Assembly (NCBI RefSeq): GCF_048564905.1
Contig: NW_027328746.1
Span: 1,302,001 to 1,366,000, forward strand
Source of the DNA: Vicugna pacos
Taxonomy: Eukaryota; Chordata; Mammalia; Artiodactyla; Camelidae
DNA length: 64,000 nucleotides
Reading direction: 5' to 3'
In this document: positions 38,770 to 50,105 of the stretch, piece after piece
How the letters are laid out: every line of letters starts with the position of its first letter
How positions within the stretch are numbered: position 1 is the stretch's first letter
Notes under the pieces: model-generated
The model's database searches: none
Told to the model about the DNA's origin: nothing
Seen by the model: only the letters and a program-made list of their open reading frames with translations
Program-made: the position numbers and the translations under genes

Positions 38770-40303
38770 CCTTAGCAGAAGAGTGACGAGGAGAGAAAAC
38801 CGAATGTGTGTGCAAACCATCCTTCGCCAACCCTGTTGGAACACAGAATTTTGGTGTTAGGGGCACCGCCCAACCTATAAATATAAGAGAAGGAACAAGC
38901 TCTAACAAGGTTTTTGGGCGAAAAATGCTTTTAGCTTTAAACCTACTCTATCAAACATGCTGAGAAATCATGGTAAGTGCTTGAGATGTAGCCTTGCTGT
39001 TTACATTACATAAAGGAATGCTTCCCCACATGTACCATTTTGGGAACGGAATCTGTGTGAAAGCCTCCTTCATCTAGGTTTTTGGAAACCCAGAGTTTCT
39101 GGCCTCGGGGAATTAGGCTAGTTACATATCAAAGGGGAGGCAAAAACTCCAGGGCGCTTTTCCATTGCAAACCGCTTTTACATGAGACCGGCTTTAAGAA
39201 TTATGCTGAGAAATCAGAGTAAGTGTTTCTACATGTCACTCTACCTTTTATGCTGGATGAAAGAACGCCTCTCCACATGCTCAATTCTGACATCTCAATC
39301 TGTGTGGAAGCCGTTGTAAAACTAGATTTTTGGGAACACAGAGCTTCTATCTTAGAGCATCTACACTACTTACATATGTAAGGGGAGGCACAAGCTCCAA
39401 CATGGTTATCCACAGCAAACCACTTTTACATTGAAACCGGCGCTTGGAAACATGAAGGGAAATCAGAGAATGTGTTTGTACGTTTCACTCTGCCTTTTAT
39501 GCTGGATAAAAGAACGCCTCAACACACGCTCAATTCTGAGGGTTGAATGTGTGTGAAAACCGTCAATCACCTAGCTTGTAGGGAAGACACAGATTCTTTT
39601 GAGTGGGTAACTAGACTACATACATATATATGGGGAGGTACTAGCTCCAACTCGGTTTTACAGTGAAAATCACATGAACTTCATACCGGCACTAAGAAAC
39701 CATAAGAGAAATCAGAGTAAGTCTTTCTACTGCTACACATACCCTTTATGCTAGAGGAACGAACGCCCCTCCACAACTCATTTCTGAGCGTTGAATGTGT
39801 GTGAAAGCAATCAATTACCTATTTGGTCAGGAAAACACAGTTTCTTTTGAGTGTGGAATTACACCATATAAATATGGTAATTGTTTGGGAAAGCCGTCAA
39901 TCACGTATCTTATTGGGAATACACAGTTTCTTTCTGGTGAGAACCTATACTACATACATATATATGGGGAGATACAAGCTCCACCACGCTTTTACTGTGA
40001 AAACTGCATGAACTTCAAACCGGCACTAGGAACATACAGAGAAACCAGAATGTTTCTTCTGAAACCCATTCCCTTTATGCTAGAAGAACGAACAACTCTC
40101 CAAATGCTCAATTCTGAGAGTTAAGTGTGAGTGAAAGCCGTCAATCAACAAACTAGTAGGGAACACACAGTTTTTCTCAGTGTGGAACTACAATACATAG
40201 ATATATATGGGGAGGTACGAGCTCCAAATCGGTTTTACAGTAATAACTGGATGAACTTCAAAATGGCACTAGGAAACATACTGAGAAACCATAGTAAGTA
40301 TTG
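38770..40303 (+). repeat. 248-bp tandem repeat array, forward half
   Basis: A shared anchor (GGGGAGG followed by CACAAGCTCC or a variant) recurs at 38887 (degenerate), 39134, 39382, 39632, 39966 and 40209. Spacings are 247, 248, 250, 334 and 243 bp. Each unit also carries recognisable blocks: TTTTACAGTGAAAA, ACTTCAAACCGGCACTAGGA, GAGAAATCAGAGTAAGTGTTT, CCTTTATGCTGGAT, GCTCAATTCTGAG and TGTGTGTGAAAGCCGTCAATCA. The outermost unit is the most diverged. The 334-bp interval contains an extra 86-bp partial duplication. I do not recognise the family, and no coding frame runs through it. Confidence 0.85.
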
Positions 40304-41038
40304 CAGTTTAAAACTGAAACAAACTGTGTGTTGCCAAAAAGCTAGGTGATTGACGGGCTTTCACACACACTTAACTCTCAGAATTGAGCATGTAGTGAGA
40401 CGTTTGTTTATTTAGCATAAATGGAATGGGTTTTAATAGAAACACTTACTCTGGTTTCTCAGTATGTTTCCTAGTGCCGGTTTGAAATTCAAGCTGTTTT
40501 CACTGTAAAACCGAGTTGGAGCAAGTACCACCCCATATAAGTGTATGTAGTGAAGTTACACACTTAAAAGAAACTGTGTGTTCCCAACAAGTTAGGTGAT
40601 TGAAGACGTTGACACACACTTAAATCTCAGAATTGAGCATGTGGAGGGACCTTCGTTCATCTAGCATAAAGGGAATGGGTTTTAATAGAAACATTTACTC
40701 TGGTTTCTCAGTATGTTTCCTAGTGCTGGTTTGAAGTTCATGCATTTTCAGTGTAAAACCGATTTGGAGATAGTACTTCCGCATATTTATGTATGTTGTG
40801 TATTTTCCAATGAAAACAAACTGTGTGTTCCAAAAAAGCTAGGTAATCGATGGCTTTCACAGACAATTAACTCTCAGATTTGAGCATGTGGAGAGACGTT
40901 CGTTCATCTAGCACAAAGGGAATGGGTTGCATTAGAAACACTTACTTTGTTTTCTCAGAATGTTTCCTAGTGCCGCTTTGAAATTCATGTAGTTTTCACT
41001 GTTAAACCTAATTGTAGCTTGTACCTCTCCATATATAT
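39876..41038. other. Palindrome spacer (asymmetric)
   Basis: The 1163 bp between the arms is made wholly of the ~248-bp repeat but does not pair with itself at arm-level identity. About 430 bp on the left carry forward units and about 725 bp on the right carry reverse units. Units on the two sides look clearly diverged from one another, against near identity in the arms. The change at 39875/41039 is sharp: the shared text ends in CCATATAAATAT, then the left continues GGTAATTG and the reverse-complemented right continues ATATATGG. A real asymmetric spacer argues against a simple fold-back read artefact. Confidence 0.9.
40304..40316. other. Array orientation switch with 13-bp hairpin
   Basis: Forward repeat homology ends at about 40300 in the block GTAAGTA, and reverse homology begins at about 40314 in AAACTGTGTGTTGCC. 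The join itself reads CAGTTT-A-AAACTG, a perfect 6-bp inverted repeat around one base, centred on 40310. The two half-units meet at different phases of the 248-bp unit, so the join is not a clean mirror point. It lies about 147 bp left of the palindrome's geometric centre. Confidence 0.7.
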
Positions 41039-42140
41039 ATATTTATATGGTGTAATTCCACACTCAAAAGAAACTGTGTTTTCCTGACCAAATAGGTAAT
41101 TGATTGCTTTCACACACATTCAACGCTCAGAAATGAGTTGTGGAGGGGCGTTCGTTCCTCTAGCATAAAGGGTATGTGTAGCAGTAGAAAGACTTACTCT
41201 GATTTCTCTTATGGTTTCTTAGTGCCGGTATGAAGTTCATGTGATTTTCACTGTAAAACCGAGTTGGAGCTAGTACCTCCCCATATATATGTATGTAGTC
41301 TAGTTACCCACTCAAAAGAATCTGTGTCTTCCCTACAAGCTAGGTGATTGACGGTTTTCACACACATTCAACCCTCAGAATTGAGCGTGTGTTGAGGCGT
41401 TCTTTTATCCAGCATAAAAGGCAGAGTGAAACGTACAAACACATTCTCTGATTTCCCTTCATGTTTCCAAGCGCCGGTTTCAATGTAAAAGTGGTTTGCT
41501 GTGGATAACCATGTTGGAGCTTGTGCCTCCCCTTACATATGTAAGTAGTGTAGATGCTCTAAGATAGAAGCTCTGTGTTCCCAAAAATCTAGTTTTACAA
41601 CGGCTTCCACACAGATTGAGATGTCAGAATTGAGCATGTGGAGAGGCGTTCTTTCATCCAGCATAAAAGGTAGAGTGACATGTAGAAACACTTACTCTGA
41701 TTTCTCAGCATAATTCTTAAAGCCGGTCTCATGTAAAAGCGGTTTGCAATGGAAAAGCGCCCTGGAGTTTTTGCCTCCCCTTTGATATGTAACTAGCCTA
41801 ATTCCCCGAGGCCAGAAACTCTGGGTTTCCAAAAACCTAGATGAAGGAGGCTTTCACACAGATTCCGTTCCCAAAATGGTACATGTGGGGAAGCATTCCT
41901 TTATGTAATGTAAACAGCAAGGCTACATCTCAAGCACTTACCATGATTTCTCAGCATGTTTGATAGAGTAGGTTTAAAGCTAAAAGCATTTTTCGCCCAA
42001 AAACCTTGTTAGAGCTTGTTCCTTCTCTTATATTTATAGGTTGGGCGGTGCCCCTAACACCAAAATTCTGTGTTCCAACAGGGTTGGCGAAGGATGGTTT
42101 GCACACACATTCGGTTTTCTCTCCTCGTCACTCTTCTGCT
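40314..42140 (-). repeat. 248-bp tandem repeat array, reverse half
   Basis: The same unit continues in the opposite orientation. Reverse-complement anchors lie near 40530, 40778, 41025 and 41276, then at the mirrored arm positions near 41526, 41775 and 42022, about 248 bp apart. The first three are in the spacer and the rest are copies of the left arm units. This half has one more unit than the forward half, so the array is not symmetric about its orientation switch. Confidence 0.85.
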
Positions 42141-42705
42141 AAGGGAACCATGCAGGTTGTCTATTCTGAAAGCCAAGGAAATTTTTTTTTATTTAGGATC
42201 AGCCTCGGAGAAAACTGAGGCCTGCTCCTGCTTCTTTTCCCTGCTAGATTTCCTCTTGGTGCATTTCCAGATCCTCACGAGTGAGTTCCTTTAACCAAGT
42301 AATTATTTCAAAGAAAATGAGCAGGTTTCCATAAGGCCACTACTTCTTTTATATTCTTGCTTTTTAATACCTCTCTTCCATCTCTTTATCTCCAGGTGTC
42401 TTATTTCTATGTCCTTTGGTTGGGGCTGAAGGCTAATCAGCAATAGTGAAGAAATTATTGCTTGATATTACTGATTTATTTTCTTTCCTTGGATATTTGA
42501 ATTATCATTGGATTTTAGGGAAGATAGTTTCTTTAAAAAAATTCCGGTAAGTATCTTGTGGGGGATTCTGATTCTCTTGGTCTAGAATTATAAGGCTTAA
42601 TTTCTGAATAAGTGATGATTTCATAGAGCTCAAAATTCCAAAGGTTTGAGTGCCGCCACTGTCCTGAAGCCTTTCAAACTTTTCCTTGGGGGCACTCAGA
42701 ACTGC

Positions 42706-42730
42706 GTGTGTGTGTGTGTGTGTGTGTGTG
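42706..42730. repeat. (TG)n microsatellite, mirrored copy
   Basis: Right-arm copy of the CA tract at 38184-38208, equal in length. Equal lengths point to very recent copying or conversion. Confidence 0.95.
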
Positions 42731-45700
42731 CCCTTCTGGAGTTAGTTTAGCCTGAAATGAGCAAAGGCAACTACCCCCCACTTTACACAAACAACAGACG
42801 ACTTTCACAATTTTATACCTTTTAAAAATGTATGAACTGTAATGTTGTAGAATTTTACAAGAGGCAGTGACCTTCAGGGCTGTCAGCAATGGAGGCAGCA
42901 CAGTTGGAGGGACAGCAGGTGCTCGTGCTCAGTGGCTGAAGTCACACAACATCCACGGCCACCTCTGGTTACTCTTATAGGGTTGGTGCTGTCTGCAGGC
43001 TTTCAGGGCTCTGCCCCCCTCCCCACCAAATATATATATTAGGGAAAGAAGTGAGCCTCAGTATGAGAAATAATAAAGAATTAGTAGGGGAAATTGAGTT
43101 TATTGTTTTTAAAAAGAAAAATTAGCATCCACGTAGTTTAATTTCAGCTCCTAATAGACTGATGTGATGACATTGACAAGGATGCGTAAACACCTGCAAG
43201 ATCATGGGGCAGGACCGGAGACGCTGAAGCAGCAATCACCACACACAAACTTCACTGCTCTCCTTGACAGCCTTATTGAATTTCTTGATTTAAAAAAGAC
43301 CATAGATGTTAAATATCATCATTTTGAGAAAGCAGTTCTTTTCAAATCTTATATACTAATGTAACTGAATTGGATAAAGAAATGCTAAATGTGTAATAAA
43401 GTATCCAAGAGGTAACGATTACTGAAAACACCACAAATTGAAGAGGACCACAGGATAATGTGCATATATATTTTAATGATCTGGAAGAATCAGCTCAGCA
43501 GTGTATTCAAGACATCTAGAGATGATGTCAAATGTGGTTGTCCTTGGATAGCTTTCTGTGAATGTTAGAGTGAAGTCAGTGTCAAGCACGCAAGTTTAGT
43601 TTAAAATCAAAAGGTGAAACAGACTTTTTTTCGAAAAGCTATTGTGTCTAGGGAGAAATCATCGAATCCATGGGTCAAGGGAAGGAAAAAAAACCTAGTG
43701 ACCACATGACTGTTTCAGGAGCTGGTAGTAAAATGACAGTTGACAATTGTGTAAATTAGATATGATATTGATGTCCAACTGACCCAATGATTTTTAGTCC
43801 ATGTGCCAAAAATATATCAAGGAATAAATACTGATCTATGTTTTGTCAGCTCTGTTGTCCCCCCTTCAAGCCTGCATTCTGATTGGGAAACAAAGAACTT
43901 CTACTGCAGGGAGGGGGATTTTCAAAAAAGGAGTGTCCTCCAACCGAGAAAATAAAGAAAAAGTAGATGTACACTGTAGAGACACAGGGAGATCTGTTGA
44001 GCCAGATGGCACTTGCTTTACTGTCAATTATTAGGAAGCACAGCTTTTTGATGAGTTGGGTACCATGTTGCTGCCTTTCTCAAGGTATTGCCCACGGCTC
44101 TTGAGAAGGGATGAAGTGGGGCCAAGGAATTAGCCTCCGAATGCCCTTTGCCATGGATGTTGCCTCTATATTCCACTTTTAAGCTTTAGCTTAGACAAGT
44201 TGCAGTGTCTTGCTAAGTGATCTACAGACAGTAAGTGCATCTTGAAGCACATGCCTCTTTCCTCCTCACTGCAGCAGAGAACCTCTGCGTTGGAGCATCC
44301 TGAGATGCCATCGGTGGTCATTTTTCATGTTAGGAATCAGTAAGGATGCTATGTCCACGTGGATGAGGAGGGTAAGATTTCAGTCTCTAAAGTGGTAATG
44401 ATGGGTTGACCTTTTCACTTAAAGAGTCTCACATCAACAAATGCGGGTCTGTTCTGGATCAAGAAGAAACAAGTGTTTGCAAAATAATAGCTTGAAAGGT
44501 CAGTGGGACATGTCAGGCATCTTCTTCATGTCTTCAAGTTCGGGTATCAAAGATGGGTTTCCTATCCTGAGTGATACTGACAATTTGTCATGCTCTGTGC
44601 CTCATGTATACCGAAGGCTTTCCTAAATAAAATATCAAGGAATGGTATCATTCTTGATATCTGTTAAACAGGGGGAGATGATGGAATTAAAATTAGTCCC
44701 TAATGTGCATTGACTTTTAAAAGGCATCAATTTTATAGAAACTTTTGAAGAATTAAAGTGACAGAAAATTGCAAAGCACCCTCTCCTTCTGGTAGAAAAG
44801 GGTTCTGTTTTCCTTTTTTGATGAATGTAACATAGAATCAGTACTAATATTGTATGTATTGTACTTAGTGTTTACAGAGTGATTGACAGATATTCTCCTA
44901 TTTCATCTGTGCAATGACCTCTGGAAGATAAGATTTCCTAGTTATGCTTTTTAAAGTCTATTTCTTAACTCTGTCTAAAAGCAGATTGATTGAGCTCCAT
45001 TTGCTCAGTTTAGAAGGCTGGACTGATTAATTGTGTCAGAACATTCCAGGAGGCAGAGGAAAGGAAGAGACAGGGGTTCTACACGACGGAAGCTGCTCCT
45101 GAAATGATTTGACCGGCAGTCTTATCCATTTTTCCCAAGGCTGGAAACAAAACACAACCCAAGACAAGGAAAACAGGGAGCCCATGTGACTCCAGCCTTG
45201 GCACGTTGAGTCACGGCTGTCCTCCTGTGCCTTGGAGAAGAGGATGCTTTGGGTCTCTGTCCTACAATCTCTGTTTTGCTTTTTCTCCACACTGTCTTGT
45301 TTTACTGGCATATGCTGAAACTTGATTTACATTTCATAGCATTAAAACAAAAATCAAGATCTCTTTATCATTTATTAACTATCTGGTAAATAGTTTTTGG
45401 TGAATTTTAACTTTATTATTAGGACTTACCGTGGCAATATACAATACCTAGTTCCCCAGATAACAGCAGTGGCTTACACATGCTAAACTTGAATTTCCCT
45501 CTTACATAAAGAAGTCAAGCAATCGGTACCGCAGGGCTGGTTGGCATGAAGGCCCCAGGGTCAGAGAACCAGATGCCTGTTGCTTTCAGCCCATCAATCT
45601 GATGGCCCAAAGTTTCTGCCTGAGGCTCAACCATCAGGTCCACATTCCAGGCAGCAGAGAGGAGGGGAGAAAGGTGCTTCAGTTCCCTTTTGGGATGGTT

Positions 45701-47113
45701 CTGTGCAGTCCAAGGTAGCTTTCCTGCTTTTATCTTGCTTTAGACAGAGGGCTGAGAGACAGCTTGCTATGAGGTGTGCTCAGCTCAGGACCAGCCATCT
45801 CCCTCGAGGGGAGGGGAGGGAGGGGGCGGGGAGGCAGCACTCATCCTGCACGTGGTGTAAGGCACCACGATGAGCCGCCGGGGGCCTCCGCAGTCCGTCC
45901 ATTGCTTCGGGCTGCACTGAGCGGCTGGTAACCGTTGCGATTTTCACGGAGAGGTGCGTGTATGCTGGAACAACTGCTCGGTTCATTTAAACTAGTGGCT
46001 ACCAGAGCACGTTGGAGAACACATTTGTTCTCACCTTCTAGCCAGTGACCCTCCCGCCAGGTTTCTGTCCTGCTGTTCATTTCCACGTTGTTTTCCAAGA
46101 CTTCCGGAGGAAATGTAAGCAGCCTGATGCTCAAGTGCTTTTCTGTGTGATTCCCCCCTTGTTCTTTGAAGGAACTACAAATTGCCTAGAGAACAGTGGA
46201 CGAAATGCCAAACCCTCATTTCTTTAAAGGTCTGAGATTTGGTGTTAGGAAATAGAAGAAAATTCCAGAAACACCCTTAAGAAACAATATTTCTTTCAAA
46301 TGTGATTTGGAACAACAAAGGACAATATATTTTATAGCACAACTTTTAAGACAACTGAATTGGCATTAAGTTCACATAATGAAACTTCCAACAAGTCTTT
46401 CTATTTCTCCTGGAAATTCCTTGGTTCTTGGTGTAAATTTTTAATAATTAATATCAGCTTTCTATTCTTTCTCTTCCTGTAGTTGTAGAGTTAATGTGAA
46501 AATAGCTCGTTGTGTCACTGACAAAGCCTCCTGGTCAGCCTTCTAGTTAAACTGCTCGTGTGCGTTTCGGTGGCAGGTGTGCTAAATAGTAGTTTTCAAG
46601 CCCTTGAGGGATGCCCATCACACCAGCACTGCGGGAGCCTATTTCTCACCCACGACCAGGTGAGACCCTCCTTTATTCCGCTGCCTCGCCCAGGCCCCCG
46701 CATTCTGGTTCTTTCTCACCACCCATTTTCATCAGGTTCAGCCCTGCACCAGCAAAGCAAGTCTTGGTTTCTCAAGGACCAGGAATTTAGTTCTAGGTTT
46801 CCTGTTAAAAGACAGTGTAAAAAATCAGGCAAATTGATATGTCTTTTGAGGCCTCAGGATCTCTGCATTTAAAACAAGAACTTGAGTTACAATACTATTC
46901 TCTTCCACTTTTGAAATTCTATAGCTCCACACAATAGCTTTTTTTTTAATTAGGTAAAATTTTTTCTAGAATATATTTTCCTAAGATTCACAAATATCTG
47001 TTAATTTATATTTAAAGATGTTATATTTATGAAATGGAATAATTATTTACTTTTGGAAAGGAATTTAAGTCAAGAAATGTTTGATATTGAATGTTTACTA
47101 TGAGTTCAAGTAT

Positions 47114-47484
47114 CTAAGCTTAATTCTTGTGGCACTGTCGATAAACCACACAATGTGAGAGTTGTGGGTTAAGGTTTATCTGGGGCAAAATGAGGACCAG
47201 AGCCCAGGAGACAGCATCTCAGAGAGCTTGGAGGAACTGCTCTGAAGAGGAGGGGGAGCTCAGCATTATATGAGATTTCAGTGAAGGGGGACGTGCAGTC
47301 CAGTACACGTTTAGGCAGAGGCTGCTGCTAGTCGAGGAGCAGGTGTCTCTTAATGATTTTAGTGCTTTTCTAGATAGGAGGAGATGCAAGAATTTGGGCT
47401 CATAAAATTTCCTGAAAATGTCTAACTATCTGAAGGCTTTTCTGCCCTTTTTCCCAGAGCACAGAGCGCCCCATTCCTGATCTC
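47114..47484 (-). mobile_element. LTR fossil, mirrored copy in right arm
   Basis: Inverted copy of the LTR at 33430-33800, inserted before the arms were copied. Confidence 0.6.
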
Positions 47485-49968
47485 CACCCTGAACTACTTT
47501 CAGAGGGTGTTGAAGGACAGCAGCTGCAGTGGCTCATGACTTAATCAAATCAGAGGCAGATGACAAGTGCCAATTTTTAGTTGACAATATGTATATATTG
47601 TAGGAAAAAATGTTACTTTCCAACCCTCCCCCAGTTTTAGTTTTAGTTAGAGATCAACTGATAACTGTGTTAGATGACTTAGGTCAGACGAGGGGGCGAA
47701 GGAGTCGTCTCGTGAGCCGGCCAGTGTTCTATGTCAGCCTCCTTGAACACATTCAATTTTCTTTCTGTTCAAACAGCATACATCTGATTTTGTGACGTTT
47801 GGAGCCTGTCCTGAGCACATGGGGCCTGCAGGTGGCCCTGTTCCTGTGGTCTTTGTTTATTCTGTGAATTATGGTGTGAATCTTCATGTGCCCAAGCTTC
47901 ATCATAATTTCAAACTTAAAGGATTTAAATATGGGAGATGGATGCCAAGTTCTGGGAATAGATTTTCAGGATAACAGCCAGGATTGGTAAAAAGTAGGGA
48001 GAACGGATACAGCCTTCAAAAAAGAAATGCTATTTTACACTTTCTGGCAGATAAATTAAAGTGCTTGTTAGGATTCTATCAGGAATGTTTAATTGGGAGA
48101 CTTGCCTCCCATTTTCATGAAACAAAATAATTTTATTATCTGTTTGGTGCCCACTGTCTGGCAATGAAGTAGCCCCTTTGCATATAGTTTTATCATTTAA
48201 TCTCTACAAAGAGTCCCAGGAGAACACACGTGTCACAGGTGAGGGAACCAAGATCATCCAGGGTAAGTGGCAGGAAGGCAGATGGGCTGGAGGGCTTACC
48301 CCCTTCAGGCTGAGACAGAGACACCAAGGTTTATTGACAAGCGTGTTGCTGAAGTGGTTTATTTAATACTTTGTTTCCTTGATGAAGTGGATCTCTTGAA
48401 ATTGTTTATGTCTGGCTTATCTTCCCCTCTCTCATCTGCCTCAGGACTTCTCCTCGTAAGTAGTATGAATTCAGCCTGAACTGATTCAGGAAAATCAGAA
48501 AATAAAAAATTAGCCCACACAAATGTCTGATTAGTCCTTGTAATTCAGTACTTCCTAAAACTCTTAGAAACGCAAGGAAGGTGTGTTACCTCGGGGACTG
48601 AGTGCATTTGAAGAGTGAGAAATGTAGTGTGATCTGGTAAAGGCACAGGCTCTATAGACAAAGATCCGGGTTTGGATCCTGGCTCCACCAAGTACTGAAA
48701 ACATGACCACCCATAGCCTCAGTTTCTTCATATGTTAAATGGGCTGATGGAGCTCACCTCCAAGCGGTCAGGTCAAAATGAGATGGTACGAGTGGCTCTC
48801 AGGCAGAATGCTTGGCAAATTGCTAGTTGCTCTTGCTGCTTTATAATGTCCTCGTAGGTAATTCCGTTGTCCATTGGCTTGCGAATGCCTCCTCATTTGA
48901 TTTAAGAAAAATAGCATGCCTTAAGAATTTTAAAAATGAGGAATGAAGATTTACTGATTAATGTTCGGTGTATTTTTATAGGTCACTTATTTAAAAAAAA
49001 GTAGGAATTCTCTAAAGAGAATTTATTCAGTGTGCCTAGAACATGATTCAGTTAAAAATGATTTTCCTTTAAATTCTTTTCAGAAATTTTCTGTGATATT
49101 TTTATTGAATAGTAGTTGAAGTTATCTGAGGAGGTGTTACATTTTGAAAAATTTATTCTAGTAACAATTGATACATTAAATAAATGATTCATATCCCTGG
49201 ACAGCATAAAGCCCTGGCTTTTTTTTTTAATATATATAATTTTGGGGGTTAGTTCTATGACATTTTATTGGGTAGAAGTATTTCCCATTTCCATTTTACA
49301 GGCAGAGAAGATGAGTCATACGACACTCATTATACAATAGCAGCAGAGGCTGATTAATTTGTGCAGAGGAGGAAAAGTGTGTGGAGAAAAAATCCTTGAT
49401 TCTCAAACTGGATACATTCTGCGGTGCTGTGCAGCTGAAACGGTTTTGATTCTGCTTCTGGGTTGTCCTAGGTTTCGGCGCATGTGCCTGGAAAGGTCTC
49501 TCGGGCAAAGATGCTAATTTAAGAAGGTTGTCATTGTAAATGCTCTTAAGAGGATTAAACAAATTCCACAGCAAATAAATGAACATGTTTGGAAGGTTTT
49601 CCACCCTCATGTAATTTCCAGAAAACAGACATGATTCACTTGCTAAAGCAAACACACAGGTATATTAATGAGCCTGGCTCACATGACTGGACAGCTCGGA
49701 GGGAGCCTCATCTATTGGCGTGGGTTCCGCTGCAGGAACCGCACCTGGAGCTTTAATTAGAATTTATTTCCAGCGAGTGCTGCTCCCGCCTTTTTCTCCC
49801 CAAAGTACGGAAGCGCCCTCCTTGCCTGGCCGTTAGTGTGCAGAGCCCTGCGGCTAACACACTCCCCTGATCATCAGGAGGGTGATGGAGACAGTTTGCT
49901 TAGAAACACTTAGCTACACTCGCAGCGGGGATCATCAGTCACTTCTGTGTGTTCACGTCCACGTGCAG

Positions 49969-50105
49969 GGGAGAAAATCGACTTTGGCTGCCGACAAACG
50001 CTAATTGACCACCAGTTGTTTCAGAGGGACTGTGATGTTGAAAACTGGAGTCCCTTTCATTTTTATATGTTGGATGCGGACAAAGTGCACAGCGACACCC
50101 CCACT
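49969..50105 (+). other. Exon-like open stretch, mirrored copy
   Basis: Inverted identical copy of the stretch at 30809-30945. A second exon-like block follows on the same strand at 50920-51020 (TTCTTACAG acceptor, CACATG|GTGAGC donor, reading TAVPMGGALLLGELDTGVLT), but its phase does not continue from this one. Confidence 0.25.

Larger units (their letters stand above)
16914..39875 (+). repeat. Left arm of giant palindrome
   Basis: This segment is the reverse complement of 41039-64000. Matched positions always sum to 80914, shown by some forty mirrored open frames with identical translations and by base-level checks at the outer edge (16914 against 64000), at the L1 target site duplications and at the inner edge (39875 against 41039). 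The constant sum means there are no net insertions or deletions over about 22.96 kb. Two differences were found: T at 17323 and T at 21826, where the reverse-complemented right arm has G. The outer limit given is set only by the window end. The arm holds one TRAPPC9 exon, an hAT element, L1 copies of different ages, an LTR fossil, a (CA)n tract and the outer units of the central array. Confidence 0.97.

Noticed and set aside
39795-40349. Open frames across the 248-bp array as a repetitive protein
   Set aside because: The unit length is not kept in a single frame between copies, and stops fall in most units.
38770-42140. CRISPR-like array
   Set aside because: Units are long, directly adjacent and diverged, with no short identical repeats separated by spacers, in vertebrate DNA.
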